Assembly: GCA_024220505.1 (NCBI GenBank)
Contig: JAKZZE010000027.1
Coordinates: 310,001-374,000 of the forward strand
Reading direction: 5' to 3'
Length of the DNA: 64,000 nucleotides
Source: Rhizopus arrhizus
Lineage: Eukaryota > Mucoromycota > Mucoromycetes > Mucorales > Rhizopodaceae
This document shows positions 1-9,329 of this stretch, one piece after another; the first letter of the stretch is position 1, and each line of letters begins with the position of its first letter. The notes below the pieces were generated by a model. That model was not told the origin of the DNA. It worked only from the letters and a program-made list of their open reading frames with translations, and ran no database searches. The position numbers and the translations under genes are program-made.

Positions 1-1
1 T

Positions 2-700
2 GTACGAAAGGTCTATACTGTACGACATACTGCTTCTTCACCTCATCCGACTCACAAACGTTCTCGTTCCTTGGCCTTGCCTGTCACTGATCAAAGTCAT
101 CATCAAGAAAGATATGATCCTGAAAATATGGACCCCTTGGATCTCGAGCGTGAATATGTCGTAGCCACACGTCAATACCTCGTAGGTGGATATGATGGCT
201 ATGATGCGTTCAAGGTACCCGATGAACAAATCATTGTGGATGAAGAATCTGGTGTCCTGGTCTCTACTCTCTACCGACGCTTCTTTCTCGGTCTCAAATA
301 CATCAACGCCTTCCGAGAGTATCACGCAGACCATGCCCATGACCGTGTGAAAAAACTAGTGGCCTCCGCAGCGGCTCACTGGAGAACGGTGGCCTTGCAG
401 TTCAAACGTCACAATCATCCAGATGATGGTCGTGATTGTGATTGTGAAACAAACAGTCAGGATGGAAGGTCATTTTTGAATAGCGATATCAAAGAACGTG
501 CTCATTATCACACAAGCCGTGAAAGTATCAGTGATGCCTTTGAGGACTCAGGCAGGGGACATCCTGCGTGTATTGCTGCTGAAGAAGAAGAGCACGAGGA
601 AGAGGAAAAGTACGACGAAAATCATGAACAGTCTTGGGTTAAACGATGGTGTAGCATTTCACCTGTTGTTGAAGGTAGAATTGTACGCGTAGATTATTAA
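2..700 (+). CDS. 5'-nucleotidase family protein, C-terminal part (5' end outside window)
   Basis: The reading frame is open from the left edge to a TAA at 698-700, so only about 232 C-terminal residues are visible. They contain a stretch reading YVVATRQYLVGGYDGYDAF, followed by VDEESGVLVSTLYRRFFLGL and KYINAF. This is typical of the C-terminal domain of the metallophosphoesterase/5'-nucleotidase family, which removes phosphate from nucleotides; GGYDGYDAF is the substrate-pocket loop. The catalytic metallophosphatase domain would lie upstream of the window. The last ~90 residues are acidic, rich in His/Glu and low in complexity, as in long fungal relatives. The family call is secure. The exact substrate and cellular location are not visible here. 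An upstream intron cannot be excluded. Confidence 0.8.
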   Translation, partial: VRKVYTVRHTASSPHPTHKRSRSLALPVTDQSHHQERYDPENMDPLDLEREYVVATRQYLVGGYDGYDAFKVPDEQIIVDEESGVLVSTLYRRFFLGLKYINAFREYHADHAHDRVKKLVASAAAHWRTVALQFKRHNHPDDGRDCDCETNSQDGRSFLNSDIKERAHYHTSRESISDAFEDSGRGHPACIAAEEEEHEEEEKYDENHEQSWVKRWCSISPVVEGRIVRVDY

Positions 701-860
701 TAAAAGAAAGTGAAAGGAAGCATAAATATATGCCAAGAGAAAAGCCAAGTTTTAAAATGTACCTCACTTTAAATTACGTCATTGACTCATTCATGAATCT
801 TTTTTTTTTCAGTGTCTTTTTTTTTTTTTTTTTTTTTTTTTCCCTTTATCCATTCAAAAG

Positions 861-1430
861 ATGTCGAGTGATAATTTACATACTTTAGCACAAAAATATC
901 AAGAACTTCGTCATATCTCTGGAAAAGCAGGCGGAAGTGAATATGATGAAAGAGTAGATTCACCTACAGGAGAGAAATATCAAGTCATGAAGGTGCAAAA
1001 GATAAAGGCAGATTTTTAAACAAAAACTAATGGTTTGAATAGGCTTTGGGTGATCAACTTGGATTACCTGGAACACCAGCAGCCGACATTCTGTCAAAGT
1101 TGGGTAAACCAGATGAAATGACTCCATCCCTTGAGCATGGACAGGTTTCTATTCAGACCATGCCAGGTAAAAGAAGAGAGAGGAAATTCATGCACAGGGA
1201 TGTATCTCATTCGATTTTAGGTCCAGTGATTCCAGAGTCCGCATCTACTGCTAATGAACATGGTGGACAAGTTCCTTATTATTTTGTATACAATTTGGTA
1301 CCCAAGAAGGCATATCTTTACTTTAAGGTAAGCTCAAGGTTTATGGATATAAGTTATATTAAATAATTTCTATTAGATTGATCCTATTAAAGAAACTGTT
1401 ATCACTTCTGACTGGAATAATTCTCTTTAA
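861..1430 (+). CDS. Small conserved hypothetical protein, 4 exons
   Basis: Spliced model: 861-992, 1043-1166, 1221-1327 and 1377-1430, giving about 138 residues. All three introns are about 50 bases with GT...AG ends, and the joined frame stays open to a TAA. The protein starts MSSDNLHTLAQKYQELRHIS and ends KETVITSDWNNSL. The middle holds LGLPGTPAADILSKLGKPDE and a VPYYFVYNLVPKKAYLYF segment that looks like a beta-rich globular core. There is no signal peptide or membrane helix. I do not recognise the family. It looks like a compact cytosolic protein, and the consistent splicing argues that it is a live gene rather than a repeat. A T-rich tract (about 819-841) lies just upstream of the start. 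Confidence 0.65.
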
Positions 1431-3202
1431 TAAAAAAAAGGGGGCGTTGGTCTTTTTTGAACACAACAAACTTGAGCACCTTTTTATTTAATACTTGCAA
1501 ACAATCGACTTGCAACTATGGTTACTATAAAATAATCTCATCTGCCTATCTTAATCCTATATACCAGCATACAGTTATATTAATAAGACTTATCCTTTTT
1601 GAATAAGTCAATCTTCACTATCTTCAGCAACATAAAATTGAATAAAAAGGACAGTACATGAATGTATATACCACATACTAACTAACATGATCCGATAAGA
1701 GTTTTTCTCTGTAGATTAAATAAAAATGGACTACGTTTAACTTTATTCCAAACGAAAACTACAATAATTTTATTACTGAGTAAACGGAATTTGATGAGGT
1801 TACTGTTGAGTTCGGCAACATTGAGATGCTTAGGGGAAATGAGTATCTCGTAGAAGATATTTCTCAAAGCGCAGAAGAGGAGGTGACTTACTAAAACGAA
1901 AACATAAAGGGGTGTCAAAATTCAATTATTATCACTGAAAGCATTACTTTCCCAGTTAGTAGATACATATTGGCTTTGGTACTGCTCAATCAACATTCTA
2001 ATGGCTTCATTCACTCTTTCCTTGATTCTTTCTTCTCTTTCGGCGGCTTTCCAATTATATTTCAAATTTGAAGATGTCGATATGGTACTGTCAGTGCTGC
2101 TATCCGAATCAGATTCATATGTAAATGAGTCATTTGGAGCCAAGAAATTCAAATTATCTTCATGGATGATTTGGAGAATGGTTTCAATAATGTCAATGTT
2201 CTTCATTATGGTTCTCTATTGTTATTTTAACATAAGAATGAGTTTTTTAAAAGAAAAGCTATGCAGGCTGTCTTTACCATTAATGATATGACTACTGATA
2301 TGAAATCTGCAATAGCTCCACCACTTCTTTCTGAAACAGGGATGCTAACTTCTTTTAAAGTTGTATGTATAATGGTGCTATCGATGATTTTTGTGGTAGT
2401 GATTAATAAATTCAACTTGTTGAAGCGACATGAAGTTGATGACAAGTGTTCTAATGTATTTGAACAGAGAAGAATTGATCTCCAATAAACTAACGATTTT
2501 TCCCGGAGCTTTCGTGTTTTTTAAATCTTTGGTTGATTCGTTTTCTGTGGGTTTATCTTCACAAATCAAGACATCATTGATACCAGTAACGGAGGTGTTG
2601 CAAAAAATGAAGTCTAGCCTCATATTTGGCTCATCTTCCTTTAGCAAACCTAATTCCTTTAACATTCGGATCTAAAAGAAATTATCAACATAAAAAAAAC
2701 TATATAGTAATAATATAATAAACTACCTTTTAGGCATGTATCCCTCTGCTGACGCAAATATGTAATCAAAGAGATCGCCGTATACCATTATACGAAACCA
2801 ATCCTCATTATGGTCATGATCTTCTAAAAGATTATCCTTATATAAATAACATCTAAAAAAAAAGTGAACAAAAGACTAATAATAATGCAAGTTATTAAAT
2901 AATTATATGCTTACAACTTCTGCACAGCTTGCTTTATATATGGAAGGGCTGAGTCATTGGTAAATGGATCGATATCTTTTACAGCAGCATACAAACCCTT
3001 TTTATTCCTGCATTGGGCAATCTTCTTTAAGAGATAATGCTCTTCCTTTTTCAGTAGATACGGCAGATTTAAGCCATAAACCTTCTTCAAAGCTTCAATG
3101 TCACTTGCAAATTTTTTGGTATGGATGCTTTTCTTGTCAAATCTAAAACGCCTTCAGTGCCACTAAATAAAAGTTTGTTAGTTTTAACTTAGGTAAATGA
3201 TG

Positions 3203-3219
3203 TTATATCCGTATTTACT
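3203..3219. repeat. Left target-site duplication of the LINE (17 bp)
   Basis: The sequence TTATATCCGTATTTACT is repeated exactly at 4470-4486, on either side of the LINE fragment. A perfect match suggests a fairly recent insertion into an already existing copy of the host multicopy gene. Confidence 0.9.
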
Positions 3220-4469
3220 TTTTTTTTTCTGTAAATAAATTATTGTTTATTTATAAATAAATATGGAGGAGTCACACGTCCAAGAGCGGTGTGAACCAAG
3301 AGAAACGGAAAATGGATGATGAATGCTAGTCGATGTCGGACAAGCTAAGCTTAAGTGTAGCAAAACGTGACATGGCAATTTTAACGATCGTATTTTCGAT
3401 GAACGGTGTGCCTTGGATGATGTACTGCCAGTGAAAACGCCAAATATGTGTAAGAACACTGCAGCACAGAGACCACAATTCTAGGTTATCGACGGAGTGA
3501 AATGTTTTGAAAGACCATAGGAGAGAGCAAATTTCATCTTGAGTGAATGTGAGATGAGGGCAGTAATAGTTGAATACTTCTATCTATATTGCCCATTTGC
3601 GAGGACATCGAACGAGCAGGTGTTGTGTATATCTTCCGCCGCGCAGGAGCAAAAATGACATTCAGCTGAAGTACTACGGGTGTTCATGTGTGATAAAGAT
3701 GTTTGGCTGTAGAGTTTCTTGTGCACCAAACGATACCACAGAGATCGATGAGCAGGTTCAACAGGTAGCTTCCAAAATTGTTTCCATTGAGAGCAAGATG
3801 CTGCCATAGAAGAACTTGTAGGCAATAACTTCTGGATCAGGGACAATCGAAATATTTTTGGCTTATAGGCAATCCATTGAGGCGATGAGGTAAAGAGATC
3901 AACAAATGGTGTATCATCAATGTCACCAACCGATTGAATGAGATTGTTGAGTTTAACCGTACGATTTTGGACATCTCGGAGTAACTGAGCTGCCAGTCGT
4001 GGAGCAGTAGGACGATTTATGGACACTTGAGGACGGAAATAGCCAAACGAGCGGTCAAAAGTAAAAAACTGGGAAACCTTAAGTTTGTTGTGTCGAGATT
4101 TGGTGGTCCAGTAGTCTTCCGGAGTCAGAGCTAAAACAGAAGAAAGCGGTAAAACGAGAAGCGTGGCTGCATTGCAGGACACCGTCTGTAAATCCTCCAG
4201 ATCAAACGAGTCCATGGCTGCAAAGATGTTGACCATAAAGTTAGTTGAATGCGCGGCGATAGGAGCACGAAGGGAAGGGAAGAACATAGCCAGACGTGAC
4301 CCTGAGCCTGCTGAGTGAAAACGACGCATATGATCCAACAAAAAGGTTGACTGCATGAGTGAGGTAATGGATCGTCAAGTAGTTGTTCAATCCATCGAAT
4401 TTGAAGGTTACGCTGTTGAATCATCGGATCAAGCAACCCTAACCCACCAGATTGAATAGGAGAGCATAA
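3220..4469 (-). mobile_element. 5'-truncated non-LTR retrotransposon (LINE) 3' fragment
   Basis: The element reads on the minus strand. Its coding part (about 4356-3300) is the C-terminal tail of a LINE ORF2. It has a region rich in PILW-like fungal tail motifs, then a zinc-knuckle of the form C-x2-C...EDI-H...RCPRKW. That knuckle is reached only by a frame change near 3610, so the copy is dead. On the plus strand the left end is an oligo-T tract (about 3219-3228), the poly(A) tail of the element. The insertion is bracketed by identical 17-bp sequences at 3203-3219 and 4470-4486. 5' truncation, tail and long target duplication together are diagnostic of target-primed reverse transcription. 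Confidence 0.88.
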
Positions 4470-4486
4470 TTATATCCGTATTTACT
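4470..4486. repeat. Right target-site duplication of the LINE (17 bp)
   Basis: Exact copy of 3203-3219. It overlaps the end of the Lys/Glu-rich coding block of the interrupted gene. Confidence 0.9.
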
Positions 4487-5120
4487 AAAATTCTGTCAAC
4501 TTTTTTAGCTGTTCTGCTCTATCAAGCGTTTTAAACTCCTTCTTATGTAAAGCTTTTCTTTTCTTCTGTTTAGGTGGTTCATGTTCTTCAGGTACTTCTG
4601 TTCTGTCCACAGAATTGGTATCATTTGCCAAACTAGTTTCTGCATCTTTATAACCTTGATCCAATATGTCGTCTCTAACAAAAGCTCTTCGCTGCTTTTG
4701 AATATGACGTCTTTGCTCTGCAATATTGTTGTTAATGATCATGTGCACAGGCCTGGAATTAATCACATCAAACGTCTTCGTTGCTAAATTGGTCGCTTTT
4801 GTTACAGCTTTGACTGAATTTTTATTCCTATTACATTTTGAGTCCTAAAATTCCGTCAAGCTTTTTAAAAGGGCTTCTTTTGTCTTTTCTTCATCGTGAA
4901 AGCTAAAGCTATGCCTCAAACTTTCAATCAATTCCATGTTGCTCCAATTGTTAAATGAACACGAATTTAAAACTTGAGCAATGTCAGCATAAGAAGCTAA
5001 AGAAAAAAAAAATCAATAAATATAACGAAGAGGGTGATGGATACTTACCTTCATTCAACAGAAGTTTAATATTGATCATTATATTGTTTAAACGCAAATC
5101 TTTAAAGAATGAATTACTTA

Positions 5121-5220
5121 CACTATTTCCAGAAATTAAAGTCGCCATGACTTGTCGCAATTACATATAAATTGTATTATAAAACTTTACAGAATGCGAC
5201 TTTTATTTCTGGAAATAGTG
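5121..5220. mobile_element. 100-bp palindromic MITE, copy 1
   Basis: The terminal inverted repeats begin CACTATTTCCAGAAATTAAA at the left and end in the complementary TTTCTGGAAATAGTG at the right. The element is exactly 100 bp and is flanked by TA on both sides (5119-5120 and 5221-5222). Short, non-coding, TIR-bearing with a TA duplication is the profile of a MITE mobilised by a Tc1/mariner transposase. Related copies lie at 9201-9297 and, truncated, at 57038-57082. The left TIR is read through by the minus-strand multicopy gene and contains its ATG. Confidence 0.85.
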
Positions 5221-5222
5221 TA

Positions 5223-6021
5223 TTTGACAAAAAAAAGGAGCTTGCATATAAAATTTTCAAATTTTTTTATACTGCTTAGCATTTGGTGAGAAAGAAAAGC
5301 ATAATATACTTGTTCCAAGCCCTTTAATTTAAAATAAAAACGTAATATAAAATATGATTCTCAAAAAAAAATTTATAATCTTCTCAAATGTAACCGAAAA
5401 TACCATTTTATCAGCATCAGTACTTCGCACTACATCACGCCTGGCCCATATTATGTACCTTTCTACATGAATTATTAAGTGACCATTTGAGACTCAAAAA
5501 AGTGACCAATTGGAACGCACAAAAATGTGCAATTGAAATTTAAAAAGCGACCAAGTTTTTCAAGAAAGTGACCAATTGACACGGCGGAAAGACAGTATAT
5601 CCCGCATCTGATAAATTAGGAAATTTGAGAGAGGGAAAAGAGAACAAGTCATTTTATAAAACTCATTTTAACCAAAAGTGGATAATAGTGTAAAATCAAA
5701 GAAATAGATATATTCAATACTAAACTATTGAGCTTATTTATCATATATTAGGATAACATGAAAAAAAAGAGAGAGAGCCAACAGATACTTATTACATTAG
5801 GGTAACATTGTTACATTACCGCGTTTTTTAACCAAACAGGAGATATTTTTAAAAGAAGGACCGAATGACTCTGAAAAATACATTTTAAAACAAACAGCCG
5901 TGTTATACAGTTCTTTTTGTGCAATGTGATACATGGGATCTATGATACAATATAAGCCCTGCCATTCTTTTAAAAAAAAAACTTTTTTCTCTTTTACTTT
6001 ATTACTAATAAAACAAAAGAA
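5223..6021. other. Intergenic, with short dispersed motif
   Basis: No convincing gene. Between 5477 and 5580 the motif AGTGACCAATTG or close variants recurs four times at irregular spacing, perhaps the decayed end of a repeat. The rest is AT-rich. The last ~100 bases are the promoter and leader of the TM2 gene. Confidence 0.5.
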
Positions 6022-6528
6022 ATGTCTGCTGAATACGGTACTGTTCATACTCGTGATGAAGAAACCCCTTTGGTTGGAAACCAAGTGCGTGGAAATGAAA
6101 CTTTTCTTCAAAAGGTGAAACGTGTGCTTCATCTTCACGGACATCGCGTGCTTATTTCTTGGATCATCATCATTGCCATCACTGCCGTTTTGACTCTTTC
6201 TTTCCACTTCTCTCTCAAAGGAAAGCACGATAATACTGGTGATGAACAAAAGGCTTTATTAGAAGACATGTGTGTCTCTGACCGTAGTTGGTTTGTTGCT
6301 CTTATGCTTTCCATCTTCCTGGGACCTTTTGGTAAGTATCATGATTTCTTTCACTGACATCACACTCATATTTTCTTAGGTATCGATCGTTTCTATTTGG
6401 GCTACATCTTCCTTGGTATCCTCAAGCTCGTCACTGCCGGTCTTGGTGGTATCTGGTGGACGATTGATATCATCCTTATCGCTTTAAATGTCGTTACTGA
6501 TCATCCTGATGGTTGCCATCTTCATTAA
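6022..6528 (+). CDS. TM2-domain membrane protein
   Basis: Two exons, 6022-6331 and 6380-6528, joined in phase 1, give 152 residues. The N-terminus is cytosol-like (MSAEYGTVHTRDEETPLVG). A first hydrophobic helix follows, around residues 43-63 (VLISWIIIIAITAVLTL). The C-terminal half is a classic TM2 domain: WFVALMLSIFLGPFG, then IDRFYLGYIFLGILKL and GGIWWTIDIILIALN, i.e. two helices joined by a short turn with the conserved G-x-DRFYLG. TM2 proteins are small membrane proteins of poorly known function in eukaryotes. The intron falls inside the domain. The gene is intact, with good splice sites, and sits in a compact block with RBM42 and MTG1. Confidence 0.85.
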
Positions 6529-6613
6529 TAATTATACCAAAAGTAAAACAGAATCATATATAAAATGTATTAATATAACAAATAAAATATCCTCTTCTTT
6601 TTATTTATAAATA

Positions 6614-6760
6614 TCAACGAAGTTTACTATAAGGACCCATACGTTCTTTTTCTTTCTTTGCCTTCACTTCTATATTGCGCTCTTTCCATGTACTTTTACG
6701 TAATTTAATAGGTCGGTTTCCTACATATTTACCTATATGCCAGTATGTCAGTAAATGACA

Positions 6761-6797
<37 letters not shown>

Positions 6798-7559
6798 ATT
6801 CATTTCTCTCCAAGCTCTCACAAAATCATCAGGATCTTTAAAGCTGATAAATCCAAACCCTTTTGATTTCATCGTACGCGAATCTCGAACCACACGAGTT
6901 CTTGTAAGACTAGGATACTTTGAAAAGGTCTTAAACAATAATTCTTCTGTTACCTCATTACCCAAATCACCAGCAAACAATCGGTAGTCTTGATCATCCC
7001 AATCTGCCAGTGTAGGATCTTCCCACACTTCACCTCCTGCCACTCTAACATAATTCTTCTTCTTCTTCTTCTTATCATTATAGTTACTACTACTACTACT
7101 GCTGCCTGTTGTACCCGAAGGTCCTGAATAACCTGACTTGGTGATAATCACAGGTCCCACTGGATTGTTTGGATTGGATTGATTCGGATAGTATGTCTTT
7201 ACTCCACTGGCACTCGTCGTTGTTGTTCCCGATGAAACAGGAGTATAAGCTGAAGGTCCTGCAGCGGCAACAGTGGATGAAGGTTTGTAGCTGCTGGCTG
7301 TTGAATTACTGGCTGCAGCTGCACTCATCGGTTTAGCTGTTGTGGTTGCAGTTGAATCATAATAAGCTTGTGGGTCATAATATTGAGAATAGTATTGACT
7401 GTAATCAGCTGTTGATGCATTAGGATCTGTATAGGTTCCAGTTGAATAATCGTAGCCATAACCATAATAATTACTATAATCATACTCAGAACCTTGATAA
7501 CCGCCTGCACTAGAATAAGCGGAATTACTTTGGTCTTTACCCTTTCTATCAGCTGGCAT
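6614..7559 (-). CDS. RBM42-type RNA-binding protein
   Basis: Two exons on the minus strand, 7559-6797 and 6732-6614, give about 293 residues. The N-terminal ~150 residues are low complexity, rich in Tyr, Ser, Thr, Gly and Gln (YDYSNYYGYGYDYS), like many splicing-associated proteins. After a poly-Lys stretch comes the conserved entry VAGGEVWEDPTLADWDDQDYRLFAGDLGNEV. An RRM follows with RNP1 KGFGFISF and RNP2 RLFAGDLG. The tail KYVGNRPIKLRKSTWKERN is diagnostic of the RBM42 family, which binds RNA in the nucleus and is associated with splicing factors. The intron splits the RRM and its 5' part is a long poly-A tract (T tract 6769-6794 on the plus strand). The start is 175 bp from the divergently transcribed MTG1-like gene. 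Confidence 0.88.
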
Positions 7560-7734
7560 TGAGATGGGGAATAGGATAGAAAAACAAGGAAAAAAAAAAA
7601 GAAAAAGAAAATAAACGGCATTTTCAAATCGAGAAAAAAAAAAGAGTCATTCACCAATGAAATTTTTGTATTTCATGTTTGGCCTCTCTTTTTTTTTTAT
7701 TTTTTTTTTTTTTTTTTCTTCTTCAACAATTGAC
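7560..7734. promoter_or_regulatory. Shared promoter region between divergent RBM42 and MTG1 genes
   Basis: The two start codons are 175 bp apart and point away from each other, so both genes must be initiated from this segment. It holds several long poly-A/T tracts (7592-7610, 7632-7641, 7689-7719), which exclude nucleosomes and are common in fungal promoters. No specific factor site was recognised. Confidence 0.5.
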
Positions 7735-8763
7735 ATGAGCTTTATACCGAGAACAAGTTTTCCTTATGATCGTGTCATCAACTGGTTCCCGGGCCATATG
7801 GCAAAAGGCTTAAGACTGATATCTGAAAGATTGAATTCTGTCGATTTAGTTGTTGAAGTTCGAGATGCTCGTATTCCCCTGTCGTCCGTCAATCCCAATT
7901 TTGAAAAAGTGGTAGGCAAGAGACAAAGAATGATTGTTTACAACAAGTCAGATCTAGCCGATCCACGTTCACTGAATCCAGTACGCAAGGCATTTGCACG
8001 CCATGCACCCTCTACGCCTGTTTCATTCACCAGTTGTTTGACAGATAATAATGTCAAGAGCATCTTGAAATATGCCGAAGAACTTGCTCAGCCTATACCT
8101 CAAGTCACTCTGATGGTAGTCGGTATGCCAAACGTAGGAAAATCGTCGCTTATCAACGCATTAAGAAGAGTCGGTGTCGGGAAGGGCAAGGCGGCCATCA
8201 CAGGGGCACAACCTGGTGTGACACGTACGGTGATTGGAACAGTCAAGGTGTTGGAGGATCCGACGGTGTACTTGATTGATACGCCCGGTGTGATGGTACC
8301 TCATATTGACGATCCAGTAAGAAGCTTAAAGGTCGCACTGACAGGAGGTATCCGTGATCACTTGTCGGATGAGCAAGTCATGGCAGATTACTTGCTCTAT
8401 CGACTCAATCAGTTTGGATCTCACGGTTATGTCGACTGGTTCAGACTCGGACAGCCTACGAATGATGTGAATGAGCTCTTGGAAGGTGTCGCTCGTCGTG
8501 TGGGTGCAGTTGTCAAAGGTGGACAGTTTGATCTGACAATGGCCGCTAAATTCTTTCTCAAGCAATACAGAACCGGAAAACTAGGTCAGTTCACACTGGA
8601 TGATGTCAGTCCAGAGGCCTTGGATGCTTTCTTTGAAAAGCAAAAGATGTATACAGCACGTGCTAATGTCGACTCTAGCCTGTTGAGTAAACGTCAAGAG
8701 AAAAAGCTGGCGAAATTAGAACAAAGAAAGATGGCAAGAAAGGCAACCAGTGGTCAAACATAA
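7735..8763 (+). CDS. MTG1: Mitochondrial ribosome-associated GTPase, MTG1/RbgA type
   Basis: A single exon of 342 residues from the ATG at 7735. An upstream in-frame ATG at 7657 would add a run of Phe encoded by poly-T, so the shorter start is preferred. The protein begins with PRTSFPYDRVINWFPGHMAKG. The circularly permuted GTPase order is visible: G4 NKSD, then G1 GMPNVGKSS, G2-region GVTRT and G3 DTPG. This order is typical of YlqF/RbgA/MTG1 proteins, which assist large-subunit maturation of the mitochondrial ribosome. The C-terminal helical region (VARRVGAVVKGGQFDLTMAA) matches the family. Length is normal and no lesion is seen. The basic N-terminus is compatible with mitochondrial import. 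Confidence 0.9.
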   Translation: MSFIPRTSFPYDRVINWFPGHMAKGLRLISERLNSVDLVVEVRDARIPLSSVNPNFEKVVGKRQRMIVYNKSDLADPRSLNPVRKAFARHAPSTPVSFTSCLTDNNVKSILKYAEELAQPIPQVTLMVVGMPNVGKSSLINALRRVGVGKGKAAITGAQPGVTRTVIGTVKVLEDPTVYLIDTPGVMVPHIDDPVRSLKVALTGGIRDHLSDEQVMADYLLYRLNQFGSHGYVDWFRLGQPTNDVNELLEGVARRVGAVVKGGQFDLTMAAKFFLKQYRTGKLGQFTLDDVSPEALDAFFEKQKMYTARANVDSSLLSKRQEKKLAKLEQRKMARKATSGQT

Positions 8764-8915
8764 ATATCATTTAATACTGTACATATCTTTTTCATCTTTT
8801 ATGTGTAATATATCATCAATTCTATTCTTTTTTATTATCCAACTAGTCTGAGCTTTTTACGTTTCACATAAACACAATGATATCATTATCTTATTTTCAT
8901 GTTTATAAACCATTT

Positions 8916-9185
8916 TTACAGCAAGGTCAACTTTATAGAACCGTTGATTCTAGCTTTAATCTTGATATCTGCATCCAAGTTAAGGTCAAGGCGTAATCTG
9001 AGTGCTCTACTGCCGCTTTGACTACTCTCTACAGATGATGAATTGAGTTTTGCAGAATTTTGTTTTAGAGTTTCTGCTTGCTTTTTGGCCATTTGCTGCT
9101 GTGGATCGAGTGGTTTAGTTGGCTTTTTACTGCTCTTCTTTTGATTTGATTTTTTCTTTTCTTTTTTTGGTATTGAATTTTCCAT
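8916..9185 (-). CDS. Small basic conserved fungal protein
   Basis: A single-exon protein of 89 residues. The N-terminal half is a Lys/Ser-rich, probably disordered segment (KKEKKKSNQKKSSKKPTKP). The C-terminal third, ALRLRLDLNLDADIKIKARI then NGSIKLTLL, is a regular alternating beta-hairpin motif that I know from short uncharacterised fungal proteins. The function is unknown. The start at 9185 is followed only 15 bp upstream by a MITE (9201-9297), so the element lies in the 5' leader or core promoter. No frame damage is present. Confidence 0.65.
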   Translation of the reverse strand: MENSIPKKEKKKSNQKKSSKKPTKPLDPQQQMAKKQAETLKQNSAKLNSSSVESSQSGSRALRLRLDLNLDADIKIKARINGSIKLTLL

Positions 9186-9200
9186 ATTTTGAAATGAATA

Positions 9201-9297
9201 TACTATTTCCAGAAATCAAAGTCGCATTTTGTAAAGTTTTCTACAATTTATATGCAATTGCGACAAGTCACAACGACCTTAGTTTCTGAAAATAGTG
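9201..9297. mobile_element. 97-bp MITE, copy 2
   Basis: Same family as 5121-5220, in the opposite orientation. The left end TACTATTTCCAGAAATCAAA and the right end AGTTTCTGAAAATAGTG form the TIRs, with TA on each side (9199-9200 and 9298-9299). Internal sequence (GCGACAAGTC, ACAATTTATATG) matches the complement of copy 1. It lies just upstream of the small basic protein gene. A further TIR-like half (CAGTCATTTCAGAAAGTAAG) follows immediately at 9300-9325. Confidence 0.8.
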
Positions 9298-9329
9298 TAC
9301 AGTCATTTCAGAAAGTAAGGTCGCTGATT

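Larger units (their letters stand above)
1922..5148 (-). pseudogene. Decayed Mucorales multicopy gene with a D...ExK nuclease-like core, split by a LINE
   Basis: Read on the minus strand, coding-like blocks occur in order. ATG at 5148 gives MATLISGNSV...; after an intron comes ASYADIAQVLNSC. Next come a Lys/Glu-rich block (4766-4485), a block ending YIKQAVQKL (about 3140-2915), a block with DWFRIMVYGDLFDYIFASAEG (about 2850-2730), and a block with NMRLDFIF...DVLICEDKP (2665-2378). A late acidic block ends at 1922. The DFIF...ICEDKP pattern has the D-x(n)-E-x-K spacing of PD-(D/E)XK nucleases; that assignment is my inference. Damage includes an in-frame TAG after SLTEF, a frame change near 2400, and a 1.25-kb retrotransposon inserted between the fourth and fifth blocks. 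The family itself appears lineage-specific and of unknown function. The first exon runs into a MITE end, which supplies the ATG. Confidence 0.55.

Noticed and set aside
1682..1918. Minus-strand 78-residue hydrophobic ORF downstream of the first multicopy gene
   Set aside because: No homology recognised and no good splice link to the preceding block; could be a decayed last exon but not supportable.
7657..7734. Longer start for the MTG1-type GTPase
   Set aside because: It would add a Phe-rich stretch encoded by poly-T; the ATG at 7735 starts right before the conserved PRTSFPY.
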